The position numbers and the translations under genes were made by a program. Source: an uncultured Pelagibacteraceae bacterium (lineage in GTDB: Bacteria; Pseudomonadota; Alphaproteobacteria; Pelagibacterales; Pelagibacteraceae). Taken from it: a DNA stretch of 64,000 nt. Shown piece by piece: positions 17,622 through 25,631 of this stretch. Below the pieces are notes generated by a model. The model worked only from the letters and a program-made list of their open reading frames with translations, had not been told where the DNA came from and ran no database searches. The DNA lies in the NCBI GenBank assembly GCA_902549785.1, contig CACCWT010000002.1, forward strand, positions 3,803 to 67,802, read 5' to 3'. The stretch's first letter is position 1, and each line of letters opens with the position of its first letter.

Positions 17622-18668
17622 TTAAGATTTAATTATATTTAAAAATGATTCTACATCCTCTGGACGAGTATTCCAGGCAGCAACTAATCTAACGGCTTTA
17701 TCTTCCCACTCATCATCGTTAATTTTGTAACCATGCGAATTAAATTGATCAATTATATTTTTTGGTATTTTGACAAAAACTTCATTTGCATCTGTTGGGT
17801 AAGCTAATTCAATATTTTTGTGCTTCAGCAAACCTTGGCTTAATTTTTTCCCCATAGCATTTGCATGCTTTGCATTTTTTAACCATACCTCATTTGAGAT
17901 ATAAGCATCTAATTGTGCTGATACAAAACGCATCTTTGAGAGTAAATGACCTGCTCTTTTCATTAAAAAAGCTAAATTTCCAACTAACTCTGGTTTAAAA
18001 AAGATAATGGCTTCTGCTGCTAGGCATCCATTTTTAGTTGCTCCAAATGACAGTACATCAATTCCAGACTTCCATGTCATTTCTGCTGGAGTACAGTTTA
18101 ATGAAACTAATGCATTTGCAAATCTTGCACCATCCATATGAATATTTAGATCATGTTTATGAGTAATCTCTGATATTTTTTTTATTTCATCTAAATTGTA
18201 AGCAACACCTGTTTCACATAATTGGGTAATACTTACTGATGAGGGTTGAGTATGATGTACCACACCTTTTCCAGAGATGTTTCTATCTAGTTCTTCTGCT
18301 ATTATTTTTCCATTATTACCCTCCAGATTAACTAACTTTGCACCTCCAGTATAAAATTCGGGAGCTCCACATTCATCAACATTTATATGGGAAAGTCTAT
18401 GGCAATAAATATTTCCAAAAGAAGGAGTCATAGTTGATAAAGCTAAAGCATTAGCTGCTGTTCCTGATGCTGTTGGAAATACTATAACCTCTTTTTCAAA
18501 TATTTCTGAAAATTTGTTTTGCAAGTTTTTCGACAGCTCATCATTACCATATGGAGTTTTGTCATCCTCATTAGCTTTAAGAAGTGCATTTAAGACTTCT
18601 GGACATGCACCTGTAACGTTATCTGAAGCAAATTTTACTCTTTCTCTTTTTGTTTTTATCTGATTCAC
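17622..18668 (-). CDS. ltaE: L-threonine aldolase family (PLP-dependent)
   Basis: A 348-residue fold-type I PLP enzyme expected to cleave threonine to glycine and acetaldehyde. The sequence shows FASDNVTGACPEVL near residue 13, YGNDELSKNLQ near 40, PTASGTAANALAL near 65, HMDGARFANAL near 177 and the PLP lysine K212 in SFGATKNG. The start is GTG, two bases after the amidinotransferase stop, so it is third in a tight three-gene operon. In a SAR11-like cell that needs glycine or its precursors, threonine cleavage would be a direct glycine source (inference). Stereospecificity cannot be read. Confidence 0.9.
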   Translation of the reverse strand: MNQIKTKRERVKFASDNVTGACPEVLNALLKANEDDKTPYGNDELSKNLQNKFSEIFEKEVIVFPTASGTAANALALSTMTPSFGNIYCHRLSHINVDECGAPEFYTGGAKLVNLEGNNGKIIAEELDRNISGKGVVHHTQPSSVSITQLCETGVAYNLDEIKKISEITHKHDLNIHMDGARFANALVSLNCTPAEMTWKSGIDVLSFGATKNGCLAAEAIIFFKPELVGNLAFLMKRAGHLLSKMRFVSAQLDAYISNEVWLKNAKHANAMGKKLSQGLLKHKNIELAYPTDANEVFVKIPKNIIDQFNSHGYKINDDEWEDKAVRLVAAWNTRPEDVESFLNIIKS

Positions 18669-18670
18669 AA

Positions 18671-19786
18671 TTATTGCTTTGGAAAATAATCTTTTAATTC
18701 ACCTTCTCTATAAACATCTGCTGTACAACAATGTAATCCACCTCCAAATGCATAAGCGTCTCTAAGCTCAACAGGAACAACCTCCATGCCTAATTTATCT
18801 AGTTGTTCTGCTTGGTATACTTCACTTTTTTCTACACATACAGTTTTAGGATCTAAAACTAAAACATTCATTGATAGCCATGTTGAAGAGTAACATAGAG
18901 GTGGGGGTTCGTTGTGTGCAGGTTGAGCACTATCAATAATTTCCCATCCGTTATTTTCAAACAATTTTCTTTGCTCTTTAGGAAGCCTTCTTTGAGGATT
19001 GTTAATTATTAATCCCTCCTTGATAGGTGTAAAAGTTGCATCTATATGAATTGGATAAGGATCACCTGGAAAATTAACAGCATGAACCCTGTGATCTTTA
19101 TAATGTCTTTTTAACCAATCAATTCCTTTTAAATTTGTTGTAAAACCATGTTGTACTACTAAATCTTTACCAAATCTTAGAACGTCAGCAGCATCAAATA
19201 ATGGCTCCTCTTCAGTGGTTACAAAATATTTATTTTCTGTCCATTCCAGTCTTTTTTGAATTCCTATTTTATCTGATAAGTAATCTTCTCTGTAATCCTC
19301 ATCTGTTAATCTAGGTTTAGGAGCAGATTCATGTCTCATATTTGGATCTAAATTATAATATTGCTTTAAAAGTGGTCGGTAACATAGATATTCAAACCAT
19401 CGGCAACGATAACTCATGGTAGCCTCTAAAATTTCATTACCAACAGTTAGCAAAACATCTCTTGGGGGCATACATCCAAACATTGTTTCTGCTTCCCAAT
19501 CTGGTGTTGATGTTTTTTGATTGAAATCAATTGGGTCTGGTCTATCAACTTTAATTCCTCTTTTTCTTAAAATATCTGAGAAATCATCTAAAAGTTGATT
19601 TGCTTTATCTACGGTATCTTTTGTTCGTGGTCCAAATTGACCTCTCATATCGCTATCTTCAGGAACCTTTGCGTCTAATGCTGGCTCAGGAGCTGGAATG
19701 CACGTACCATCTGCTTTTCCTACTATAACATGTTTCAATGGATCCCACTCATTCCAACTATTAACAATTATTTTTTCATCACTCAT
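18671..19786 (-). CDS. Glycine amidinotransferase-like (arginine:glycine amidinotransferase)
   Basis: A 371-residue enzyme of the amidinotransferase/guanidino-modifying superfamily. The catalytic set of human AGAT is present: DAAD at 198-201, His247 in PIHIDATF, and Cys353 in GGGLHCCTADV. Other matches are WNEWDPLKHVIVG at the start and FGCMPPRDVLL near 103. AGAT makes guanidinoacetate and ornithine from arginine and glycine, and the reaction is reversible. It starts one base after the stop of the DMT transporter and precedes threonine aldolase. A different guanidino acceptor (as in StrB-type enzymes) remains possible. Confidence 0.88.
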   Translation of the reverse strand: MSDEKIIVNSWNEWDPLKHVIVGKADGTCIPAPEPALDAKVPEDSDMRGQFGPRTKDTVDKANQLLDDFSDILRKRGIKVDRPDPIDFNQKTSTPDWEAETMFGCMPPRDVLLTVGNEILEATMSYRCRWFEYLCYRPLLKQYYNLDPNMRHESAPKPRLTDEDYREDYLSDKIGIQKRLEWTENKYFVTTEEEPLFDAADVLRFGKDLVVQHGFTTNLKGIDWLKRHYKDHRVHAVNFPGDPYPIHIDATFTPIKEGLIINNPQRRLPKEQRKLFENNGWEIIDSAQPAHNEPPPLCYSSTWLSMNVLVLDPKTVCVEKSEVYQAEQLDKLGMEVVPVELRDAYAFGGGLHCCTADVYREGELKDYFPKQ

Positions 19787-19787
19787 A

Positions 19788-20693
19788 CTAATTTAAACCT
19801 ATAAATCTTCTATTTGATTGCATTATTAAACTATAATAGAAAATTGACATAAAAATAAAAAACCCACCAATTATAGTATTTGTTGATGGTACTTCATTAA
19901 TTCCAAGCCATGGCAACCATACCCAAAAAATACCACCTATGACCTCAGTTAAAGACAGTAAAGTTAGATCTGCAGCAGGAATGTTTTTAGATCCAATTGA
20001 ATATAAGATCAAACCCAAGCAAACTAGAGTTCCATGAGTTGCAAATAAAGCTTCATTTTTACCAGTAGATAAAAAGCTAGCGCCATTACTCATAAGCATC
20101 ACTGCAGAAAACAAAAAACAAAATAATCCAGCCAATGCAACAGTGGTAAATTTTGGTGTTTCTTTTCTCCATCTAAGTGAAACTGAAAAAATTGAGAAAC
20201 CCAGTGCAGAGGTAAGTCCAAATACAAGTCCAAGCAAAGTATTTTGTTCTGAATTATCAAAAGCCATTATACATATACCAGCTGCAGCTACTATTATTGC
20301 AACCCACACTGTTAAAGAGATTTTTTCTTTTAGGAATAAAAAACCTAACAAAGCAGTTATAAATGGCATAGCAGCAAGACAAAGCAATGTTATAGCTGCA
20401 GTAGTATTAGTTATAGACCATATGAATGTAATCATTGCAGTTCCTAAGCCAATTCCTCCTACAACGCCAGATATACCTACCTTGAAATAGTTTTTGTAAA
20501 AGTCTTTTCCCTCCTCAAGAAATAAATACATATTTAGTAAAAGAAAAATAACTAACCCTCTAGTAAATAAATATTGCCATGGAACTGTCTCCGGCTGATC
20601 GATGTGTCTTACAACATAAGGGCCAAATGACCAAAAAACTCCAGCTATTAGGACAATTGGAATGGCTACTTTTGGATTTTTTAAATCAAGCAT
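19788..20693 (-). CDS. DMT superfamily permease (EamA domains)
   Basis: A 301-residue membrane protein with about ten hydrophobic segments and two EamA repeats. FWSFGPYVVRHID is near the start, TNTTAAITLLCLAAMPFITALLGFLFLKEKIS lies in repeat 1, and LTEVIGGIFWVWLPWLGINEVPS in repeat 2. It is the first gene of the operon that continues with glycine amidinotransferase and threonine aldolase, with one base between genes. A substrate in that pathway (glycine, threonine, arginine, guanidinoacetate or creatine) is a reasonable inference but is not shown by sequence. Confidence 0.85.
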   Translation of the reverse strand: MLDLKNPKVAIPIVLIAGVFWSFGPYVVRHIDQPETVPWQYLFTRGLVIFLLLNMYLFLEEGKDFYKNYFKVGISGVVGGIGLGTAMITFIWSITNTTAAITLLCLAAMPFITALLGFLFLKEKISLTVWVAIIVAAAGICIMAFDNSEQNTLLGLVFGLTSALGFSIFSVSLRWRKETPKFTTVALAGLFCFLFSAVMLMSNGASFLSTGKNEALFATHGTLVCLGLILYSIGSKNIPAADLTLLSLTEVIGGIFWVWLPWLGINEVPSTNTIIGGFFIFMSIFYYSLIMQSNRRFIGLN

Positions 20694-20770
20694 GTGCTAT
20701 TTTTTTATTTAAGAAGTAAGAAAATATAAATATAAATTTATATAATAACAATCAAATAAAATTTAGATTA

Positions 20771-21166
20771 ATGGATATTAATATTTTAAAATTAGCTTCA
20801 GATACCAAAAATAACAAATATATTGGAAACTGTACTCATTCAACAAAGTTCAAAAGTAAGATTTGTGGAGACGAGATTGAAATTTTTTTAATTATAAAAG
20901 ATAATATGATTAAAGATTTTACCTATCAATCTCAATCTTGTATATATTGCAATGCATCAGCTAATATAGCTTCAAAAAATTTTAAAAGAAAAAGTAAAAG
21001 CAAAATTAAAAATTTTTTAAAATTATTAGAACAGTTTAATGATAAAGAAAACATTTTATTTCCTAATGAATGGAAAGATTTTAAAAAAATTTTTAATAAA
21101 AAAAATTTTGCTAGGAAAGATTGTATAACATTGCCAATTGAAGCTTTAAAAAAAATAATTGAATAA
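20771..21166 (+). CDS. NifU/IscU-SufU-like iron-sulfur scaffold protein
   Basis: A 131-residue protein of the U-type scaffold family. Candidate cluster ligands are C32 in KICGDEIEI (with the adjacent Asp34), C57 in SQSCIYCNASA and C118 near the C-terminus in RKDCITLP, matching the three-cysteine pattern of IscU/SufU. A fourth cysteine, C60, forms a CxxC with C57. The protein is basic and somewhat divergent, so it may be a specialised rather than a general scaffold. No isc or suf genes are near. It is followed directly by the HPP gene (TAA then ATG). Confidence 0.75.
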   Translation: MDINILKLASDTKNNKYIGNCTHSTKFKSKICGDEIEIFLIIKDNMIKDFTYQSQSCIYCNASANIASKNFKRKSKSKIKNFLKLLEQFNDKENILFPNEWKDFKKIFNKKNFARKDCITLPIEALKKIIE

Positions 21167-21628
21167 ATGACAAAAGATAAAATTTATAAGTCACTTTTAG
21201 CAGCTTTATTTTCTACAATAACAATTGGTATTTTAACATTATTAACCTATAAGACCAATTTTGGTCTTTTTTTAATTGCTTCATTTGGATCTTCAATGGT
21301 TCTTTTGTACGGCTATCCTGAAAGTCCTTTTGCTAAACCAAAAAATATATTATTTGGTCACTTGGTAACTTCAGCAATTGGAATTTTATTTTATAATTAC
21401 ATTCCCTTACCTATTTATATCTTAATACCTTTAGCTGTAGGTTTTGGAGTTGGGTTAATGATATTTTTAGATGTAACTCATCCACCTGCAGGTGGAAACC
21501 CCATTATAGTCATATTAGGGTCAGTATCGTTTGAATATCTTTTGTCACCAATATTAACTGGATGTCTGATAATAATAGTATTTGGAATTCTTCTAAATAA
21601 ATTTGTTGCTCAAAAGAAATATCCTTAA
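21167..21628 (+). CDS. HPP family membrane protein
   Basis: A 153-residue protein with four to five hydrophobic segments and the family signature THPPAGGNP at about residues 108-116. Earlier matches are ASFGSSMVLLYGYPESPFAKPKN near 38-60. HPP proteins are four-helix membrane proteins; a plastid member transports nitrite, but the bacterial role is not established. It starts immediately after the scaffold gene with no gap. It is not followed closely by fdh, which has its own leader. Confidence 0.85.
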   Translation: MTKDKIYKSLLAALFSTITIGILTLLTYKTNFGLFLIASFGSSMVLLYGYPESPFAKPKNILFGHLVTSAIGILFYNYIPLPIYILIPLAVGFGVGLMIFLDVTHPPAGGNPIIVILGSVSFEYLLSPILTGCLIIIVFGILLNKFVAQKKYP

Positions 21629-21642
21629 CATTTACTATTCAT

Positions 21643-21670
21643 TTGATTGATGTTCCAATTGTGCTAGACT
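21643..21670 (+). promoter_or_regulatory. candidate sigma70-type promoter of fdh
   Basis: TTGATT (21643-21648), 16 bases, then TAGACT (21665-21670), each matching four of six consensus positions, about 55 bases before the fdh start. A strong Shine-Dalgarno sequence, AGGAG (21716-21720), lies five bases before the ATG. In such AT-rich DNA promoter-like matches are common, so this is tentative. Confidence 0.3.
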
Positions 21671-21725
21671 TGGTTTAGAAAATATCTATAGAGAGAGATT
21701 TTAAACTTAAATATTAGGAGATAAA

Positions 21726-22925
21726 ATGAAAGTACTTTGTGTGTTATATGATGATCCTAAAGGTGGTATGCCTAAGTCTTATGCCTTATCAGATCTTCCA
21801 AAACTAGAAAAATACCCTGATGGAATGACTTTGCCAAGTCCAAAAGGTAGAGATTTTACACCAGGAGAATTGCTAGGCTGTGTATCTGGAGAATTAGGAT
21901 TAAGAAAATTTTTGGAAAGTAATGGCCATGAACTAATTGTAACTAATAGTAAAGATGGAGAAGGATGTGAGGCTGATAAACATATTGTAGATGCGGATAT
22001 AGTAATCTCACAACCATTCTTTCCTTATTATTTAACTAAAGAGAGAATTGCAAAAGCAAAAAATTTAAAAATGGCAGTCACTGCAGGAATTGGGTCAGAC
22101 CACGTAGATCTACAAGCAGCAATGGATAATAAAATTGATGTTGTAGAGGTCACATTCTGTAACTCAAGATCAGTTGCTGAACATATTGTAATGATGATTG
22201 TATCTTTGGTAAGAGATTACCATAATCAACATAGAATAGTTAATGAAGGCGGTTGGAACATTGCAGATGCTGTGCAAAGATCCTATGACGTTGAGGGAAT
22301 GCATATTGGAACTGTTGCAGCTGGAAGAATTGGACTAGATGCTTTAAGAAAAATGAAACCTTTCGATGTTCATCTTCATTACTTTGATAGACATAGATTA
22401 CCTGAATCAGTAGAAAAAGAATTAAATTTAACTTTTCATGAAACAGTAGAGTCAATGGTTAAAGTTTGTGATGTGGTAACTATAAACTGTCCACTACACC
22501 CTGAAACAGAAAATTTATTTGATGATGCAATGATTAGCAAAATGAAAAAAGGTGCATACATTGTAAATACTGCTAGAGGTAAAATTTGTAACAGAGACGC
22601 AATTGCTAAAGCGTTAAAAAGTGGTCAATTAAGTGGATACGCTGGTGATGTATGGTTTCCACAACCAGCACCAAATGATCATGTTTGGAGAACAATGCCA
22701 AATCATGGAATGACGCCTCATACTTCTGGAACTTCTCTTTCAGCGCAAGCTAGATATGCTGATGGTGTTAGAGAGATTTTGGAATGTTTCTTTGAAGGTC
22801 GTGAAATACGTAACCAATACCTAATTGTTAAGGATGGACAATTAGCAGGTATGGGTGCACATTCTTACAGTAAAGGAAGCGCCACTGGCGGTTCTGAAGA
22901 AGCGGCAAAATATCAAAAAAAATAG
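21726..22925 (+). CDS. fdh: NAD-dependent formate dehydrogenase
   Basis: A 399-residue metal-free formate dehydrogenase of the D-2-hydroxyacid dehydrogenase superfamily. It oxidises formate to CO2 with NAD+. Residues at the same numbers as the known catalytic residues of Pseudomonas sp. 101 FDH are present: N146, D221 (in YFDRHRLP, giving NAD preference), R284, D308 and H332. The nucleotide loop is GTVAAGRIG near 195. The length is the same as that enzyme, so no truncation is suspected. It is preceded by AGGAG and its own leader, and followed by msrA across an unusual hairpin. It would supply NADH from C1 oxidation. Confidence 0.96.
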   Translation: MKVLCVLYDDPKGGMPKSYALSDLPKLEKYPDGMTLPSPKGRDFTPGELLGCVSGELGLRKFLESNGHELIVTNSKDGEGCEADKHIVDADIVISQPFFPYYLTKERIAKAKNLKMAVTAGIGSDHVDLQAAMDNKIDVVEVTFCNSRSVAEHIVMMIVSLVRDYHNQHRIVNEGGWNIADAVQRSYDVEGMHIGTVAAGRIGLDALRKMKPFDVHLHYFDRHRLPESVEKELNLTFHETVESMVKVCDVVTINCPLHPETENLFDDAMISKMKKGAYIVNTARGKICNRDAIAKALKSGQLSGYAGDVWFPQPAPNDHVWRTMPNHGMTPHTSGTSLSAQARYADGVREILECFFEGREIRNQYLIVKDGQLAGMGAHSYSKGSATGGSEEAAKYQKK

Positions 22926-22944
22926 AGTTTTAAATACAAATCAT

Positions 22945-22982
22945 TAAAGGTAAGCTATGAATTTACCAGATAGCTACCTTTA
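22945..22982 (+). promoter_or_regulatory. strong hairpin abutting the msrA start codon
   Basis: TAAAGGTAAGCTAT (22945-22958) pairs with ATAGCTACCTTTA (22970-22982) over 13 pairs with one bulged A and an 11-base loop. The 3' arm ends on the base before the msrA ATG. The 5' arm holds an AAAGG ribosome-site-like element. It may act as a weak fdh terminator, or fold over the msrA start. The short CTTTA tail argues against an efficient terminator. Confidence 0.6.
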
Positions 22983-22983
22983 A
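22957..22983 (+). CDS. possible 8-codon leader ORF upstream of msrA
   Basis: ATG at 22957 opens MNLPDSYL and stops at TAA 22981-22983, whose last base is the A of the msrA ATG (TAATG). AAAGG (22946-22950) sits six bases before this ATG, while msrA itself has no ribosome site of its own. This fits termination-reinitiation coupling. Eight codons can arise by chance, so translation is unproven. Confidence 0.35.
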   Translation: MNLPDSYL

Positions 22984-23561
22984 TGAAAAAATTATTATCA
23001 ATTATTTTCTTATTACTTTCTTCAACGAGCTTTGCAAATTCACCAAATTTTGAAAGAGCTTATTTTGCTGGTGGGTGCTTTTGGTGCATGGAGGAGTCAT
23101 TTGAAAATATTCTTGGTGTTTCAAAAGTTATTTCTGGGTACTCAGGTGGCACTACAGAAAATCCAACTTACAAAGAGGTCACATATGGAAATACAGGTCA
23201 TTTTGAAGTTATTGAAGTGATATATGTTCCAGAAGTAGTCAGCTATGAAAAACTTTTAGAAGAATTCTGGGTAAATATCGATCCATTTGATGCTGCAGGA
23301 CAGTTTTGTGACAAAGGATATAGTTATAGATCAGTTGCATTTTATCAAAATGAGAAACAAAAAGATTTAATAGAAAATAGTATTAAGGAAATAGAACAAA
23401 AATTTAAAAAAAAAGTCGTAACCTACGTTAGAGAATTTGAAAAATTTTACAAGGCAGAAGCTTTCCATCAAGATTATTACCAAATAAATTTTGTAAATTA
23501 TTTAAGATATAAAAAGGCTTGTAGGCGTGAGGCAACATTAAATAATATTTGGGGGTCTTAA
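22983..23561 (+). CDS. msrA: Peptide methionine sulfoxide reductase A, exported
   Basis: A 192-residue enzyme reducing the S-epimer of methionine sulfoxide. A signal peptide (residues 1-18, ending SFA) precedes the catalytic motif GGCFWC with the nucleophile Cys32. Further family features are GYSGG near 55, PTYKEVTYGNTGHFEVIEV and FYKAEAFHQDYY near 155, and later CRR, which can supply a resolving Cys. Export suggests a periplasmic protein-repair role. Its start overlaps a candidate leader ORF and hairpin. The next oxidoreductase gene begins one base after its stop. Confidence 0.93.
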   Translation: MKKLLSIIFLLLSSTSFANSPNFERAYFAGGCFWCMEESFENILGVSKVISGYSGGTTENPTYKEVTYGNTGHFEVIEVIYVPEVVSYEKLLEEFWVNIDPFDAAGQFCDKGYSYRSVAFYQNEKQKDLIENSIKEIEQKFKKKVVTYVREFEKFYKAEAFHQDYYQINFVNYLRYKKACRREATLNNIWGS

Positions 23562-23562
23562 A

Positions 23563-24570
23563 GTGACTATAATCAGCAAATATGTAGCTTTAAAAAATTA
23601 TATTCCAACTGGGTTACCAAAAGAAACTGATTTTGAGATAAAATCAAAAGAAATATCAATTAATAAGGAAAAAAATATATTAGTCTCAAATTCATGGATA
23701 TCAGTTGATCCGTATATGAGAGCAAGAATGACCGAAAGAAAAAATTATAAACCGCCATTTAAAATTGGTGAGGAAATGGAAGGATATGCAATTGGCAAAG
23801 TAGAGATTTCAAATGATAAAAGTTTTAATGTTGGAGATTTAGTATTTAGCAGCCAGGGTATGAGAGACAATTTTGTTTGCAATGCTGATAAACTAAAAAA
23901 GCTTAAAGCTATTGACATGCCAATTCAATCCTATTTAGGTCCTCTTGGTATGACAGGACATACTGCATACATCGGACTATTAAAACATGGAGAATTAAAA
24001 GCTGGGCAGACAGTTTTAGTATCTTCAGCTGGAGGGAGTGTTGGTTCGACAGTTTGTCAAATTGCGAAAAATCTTGGTTGTAAAGTTATTGCAAGTACAG
24101 GTTCTGATGAAAAAGTTGATTGGTTAAAAAATGAATTAAAAGTTGATTATGCTTTCAATTATAAAAAGGTAGAAAATCTTGTGTTACATTTTAAAGAAGT
24201 TTGTCCTGATGGATTTGATCTTTATTTTGATAATGTTGGAGGTGATTTTTTGGAATCCGCAATTTTCCAAATGAAAAATTTTGGTCGTATAGTTGTTTGT
24301 GGAAGAATTTCTCAGATGAATGTAACAACACCAGGATCTGGAATAAAAAATATGGCACATGTGCTTGTTAAAAGACTTACCATTAAAGGATTTTTAATAT
24401 TTGATCATGAAAATGAAAGAGAGCCATTTGAAACTGATATGTTGAAATGGTTATCTAAAGGTGAAATAAAATTTAAAGAAACTATTTATACAGGAATTGA
24501 GAGTGCCCCAAAATCATTTATAGATTTATTAAAGGGAAAAAATACTGGTAAAATGCTTGTCAAAATTTAA
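23563..24570 (+). CDS. NADP-dependent MDR oxidoreductase (CurA/leukotriene B4 dehydrogenase type)
   Basis: A 335-residue medium-chain dehydrogenase/reductase without the structural zinc lobe. It shows SWISVDPYMRARM near residue 45, GPLGMTGHTAYIGLL near 125, the nucleotide loop VLVSSAGGSVGSTVCQIAKNLG near 148, and FDLYFDNVGGDFLE near 218. This pattern is that of enone/alkenal reductases such as CurA. It would reduce activated double bonds with NADPH. The start is a GTG one base after msrA, so co-translation with msrA and a shared detoxification theme are likely. Confidence 0.88.
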   Translation: MTIISKYVALKNYIPTGLPKETDFEIKSKEISINKEKNILVSNSWISVDPYMRARMTERKNYKPPFKIGEEMEGYAIGKVEISNDKSFNVGDLVFSSQGMRDNFVCNADKLKKLKAIDMPIQSYLGPLGMTGHTAYIGLLKHGELKAGQTVLVSSAGGSVGSTVCQIAKNLGCKVIASTGSDEKVDWLKNELKVDYAFNYKKVENLVLHFKEVCPDGFDLYFDNVGGDFLESAIFQMKNFGRIVVCGRISQMNVTTPGSGIKNMAHVLVKRLTIKGFLIFDHENEREPFETDMLKWLSKGEIKFKETIYTGIESAPKSFIDLLKGKNTGKMLVKI

Positions 24571-24602
24571 TTAAAAAATTTATGACAATATAAATCCTTT
24601 AA

Positions 24603-25451
24603 ATGATAAAAACCTTTCCTTTGCTATTTATACTATTGTGGTCATCTGCATTCATATCAGGTGACATTATAGTTCAGAACGCATCTCCATTTGCAGCACT
24701 TGCTTTTAGATTTGGCATTGTAACTATAGGGTTTTTTTTATTTGCACTATTTAAAAAAGAAATAATTTTTACAAAAATAAGATATGTCCTAGAAAGTATT
24801 ACTACAGGTGTATTGTTTCATGGATTATATCTTGGTGGTTGTTGGTACGCCTTTCATGTAGGAGTTCCTGCAAGTGTTGTAGCATTAATTGTTACTCTTC
24901 AACCGATATTAACTAATTTATTATCAGGACCAATCTATAAAGAGGTAATAGGATGGAGGCAGTGGGTTGGTATTGCGTTTGGTTTTGTAGGCTCTTTGCT
25001 AGTACTTGGAGTAGATTTTGGAGAAGAGTTTCCTAAAGATGGATTAGTAACTTGTTTTATTGCCCTTGCTGCAATCACTACAGGAACCTTGTGGCAAAAA
25101 AAACTAAGTGGTAATGTCCCATTATCAGTTAATAATGGATTTCAAGCTTTTGGGGGCTGTTCTTTTAATTTAATTTTAATATCAATATTTGAAACTCCTT
25201 ATATAAATTTTACAACAGGATTTTTATTAGGGATGACACATCAGATTATTCTAGTGTCGTTTGGAGCCTTTACAATTTTAATGTTTTTAATAAAAGCAGG
25301 TTCGGTAAGTAAAACTTCAACATTATTTTTTCTTGTCCCACCTACAACAGCTGTGATGGCCTATTTATTTTTAGGAGAAAAATTATCTAATATTGATATA
25401 GCAGGATTTATACTTGCAACAATTGGCGTTTATATTGCAACTAGAAAGTAA
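24603..25451 (+). CDS. DMT superfamily permease (EamA domains)
   Basis: A 282-residue membrane protein with about ten hydrophobic segments. It begins FPLLFILLWSSAFISG, typical of EamA proteins of the YdcZ/RhaT type, continues with NASPFAALAFRFG, GVPASVVALIVTLQPILTNLLSG, and ends with LVPPTTAVMAYLFLGEKLS. The substrate is unknown. It is 32 bases after the oxidoreductase and is followed without a gap by a 59-residue membrane protein. It is one of four DMT permeases in the window. Confidence 0.85.
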   Translation: MIKTFPLLFILLWSSAFISGDIIVQNASPFAALAFRFGIVTIGFFLFALFKKEIIFTKIRYVLESITTGVLFHGLYLGGCWYAFHVGVPASVVALIVTLQPILTNLLSGPIYKEVIGWRQWVGIAFGFVGSLLVLGVDFGEEFPKDGLVTCFIALAAITTGTLWQKKLSGNVPLSVNNGFQAFGGCSFNLILISIFETPYINFTTGFLLGMTHQIILVSFGAFTILMFLIKAGSVSKTSTLFFLVPPTTAVMAYLFLGEKLSNIDIAGFILATIGVYIATRK

Positions 25452-25631
25452 GTGAAAATTTTAAATTTTATAAAAAAATTTTATCGACCTTTTGTGTTAA
25501 CTTATCTTTTTTTTTCAATTGGGATAAGTTTTTATCCATCTTTTGAATTTTACTCGTTTAAAGGACAATTATTGATTTTAGCTGTATCTATATTTAACGG
25601 AATACTAGGAGTTTATATTAAAAAATTATAA
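25452..25631 (+). CDS. Small two-helix membrane protein (59 aa), unknown function
   Basis: A GTG directly after the stop of the DMT permease (TAAGTG) opens a 59-residue frame ending in TAA. A basic N-terminus (KILNFIKKFYRP) precedes one hydrophobic segment at about 14-28, and a second lies at about 39-55 (LLILAVSIFNGILGVYI). Its end overlaps the converging FAD oxidoreductase gene by six bases. Position suggests a small partner of the permease (inference). No family is recognised. Confidence 0.5.
   Translation: MKILNFIKKFYRPFVLTYLFFSIGISFYPSFEFYSFKGQLLILAVSIFNGILGVYIKKL

Noticed and set aside
20143..20490. 115-codon open frame on the plus strand inside the DMT permease gene
   Set aside because: It lies wholly antisense to a clear EamA protein, has no family motif, and its composition mirrors the hydrophobic codons of the real gene.
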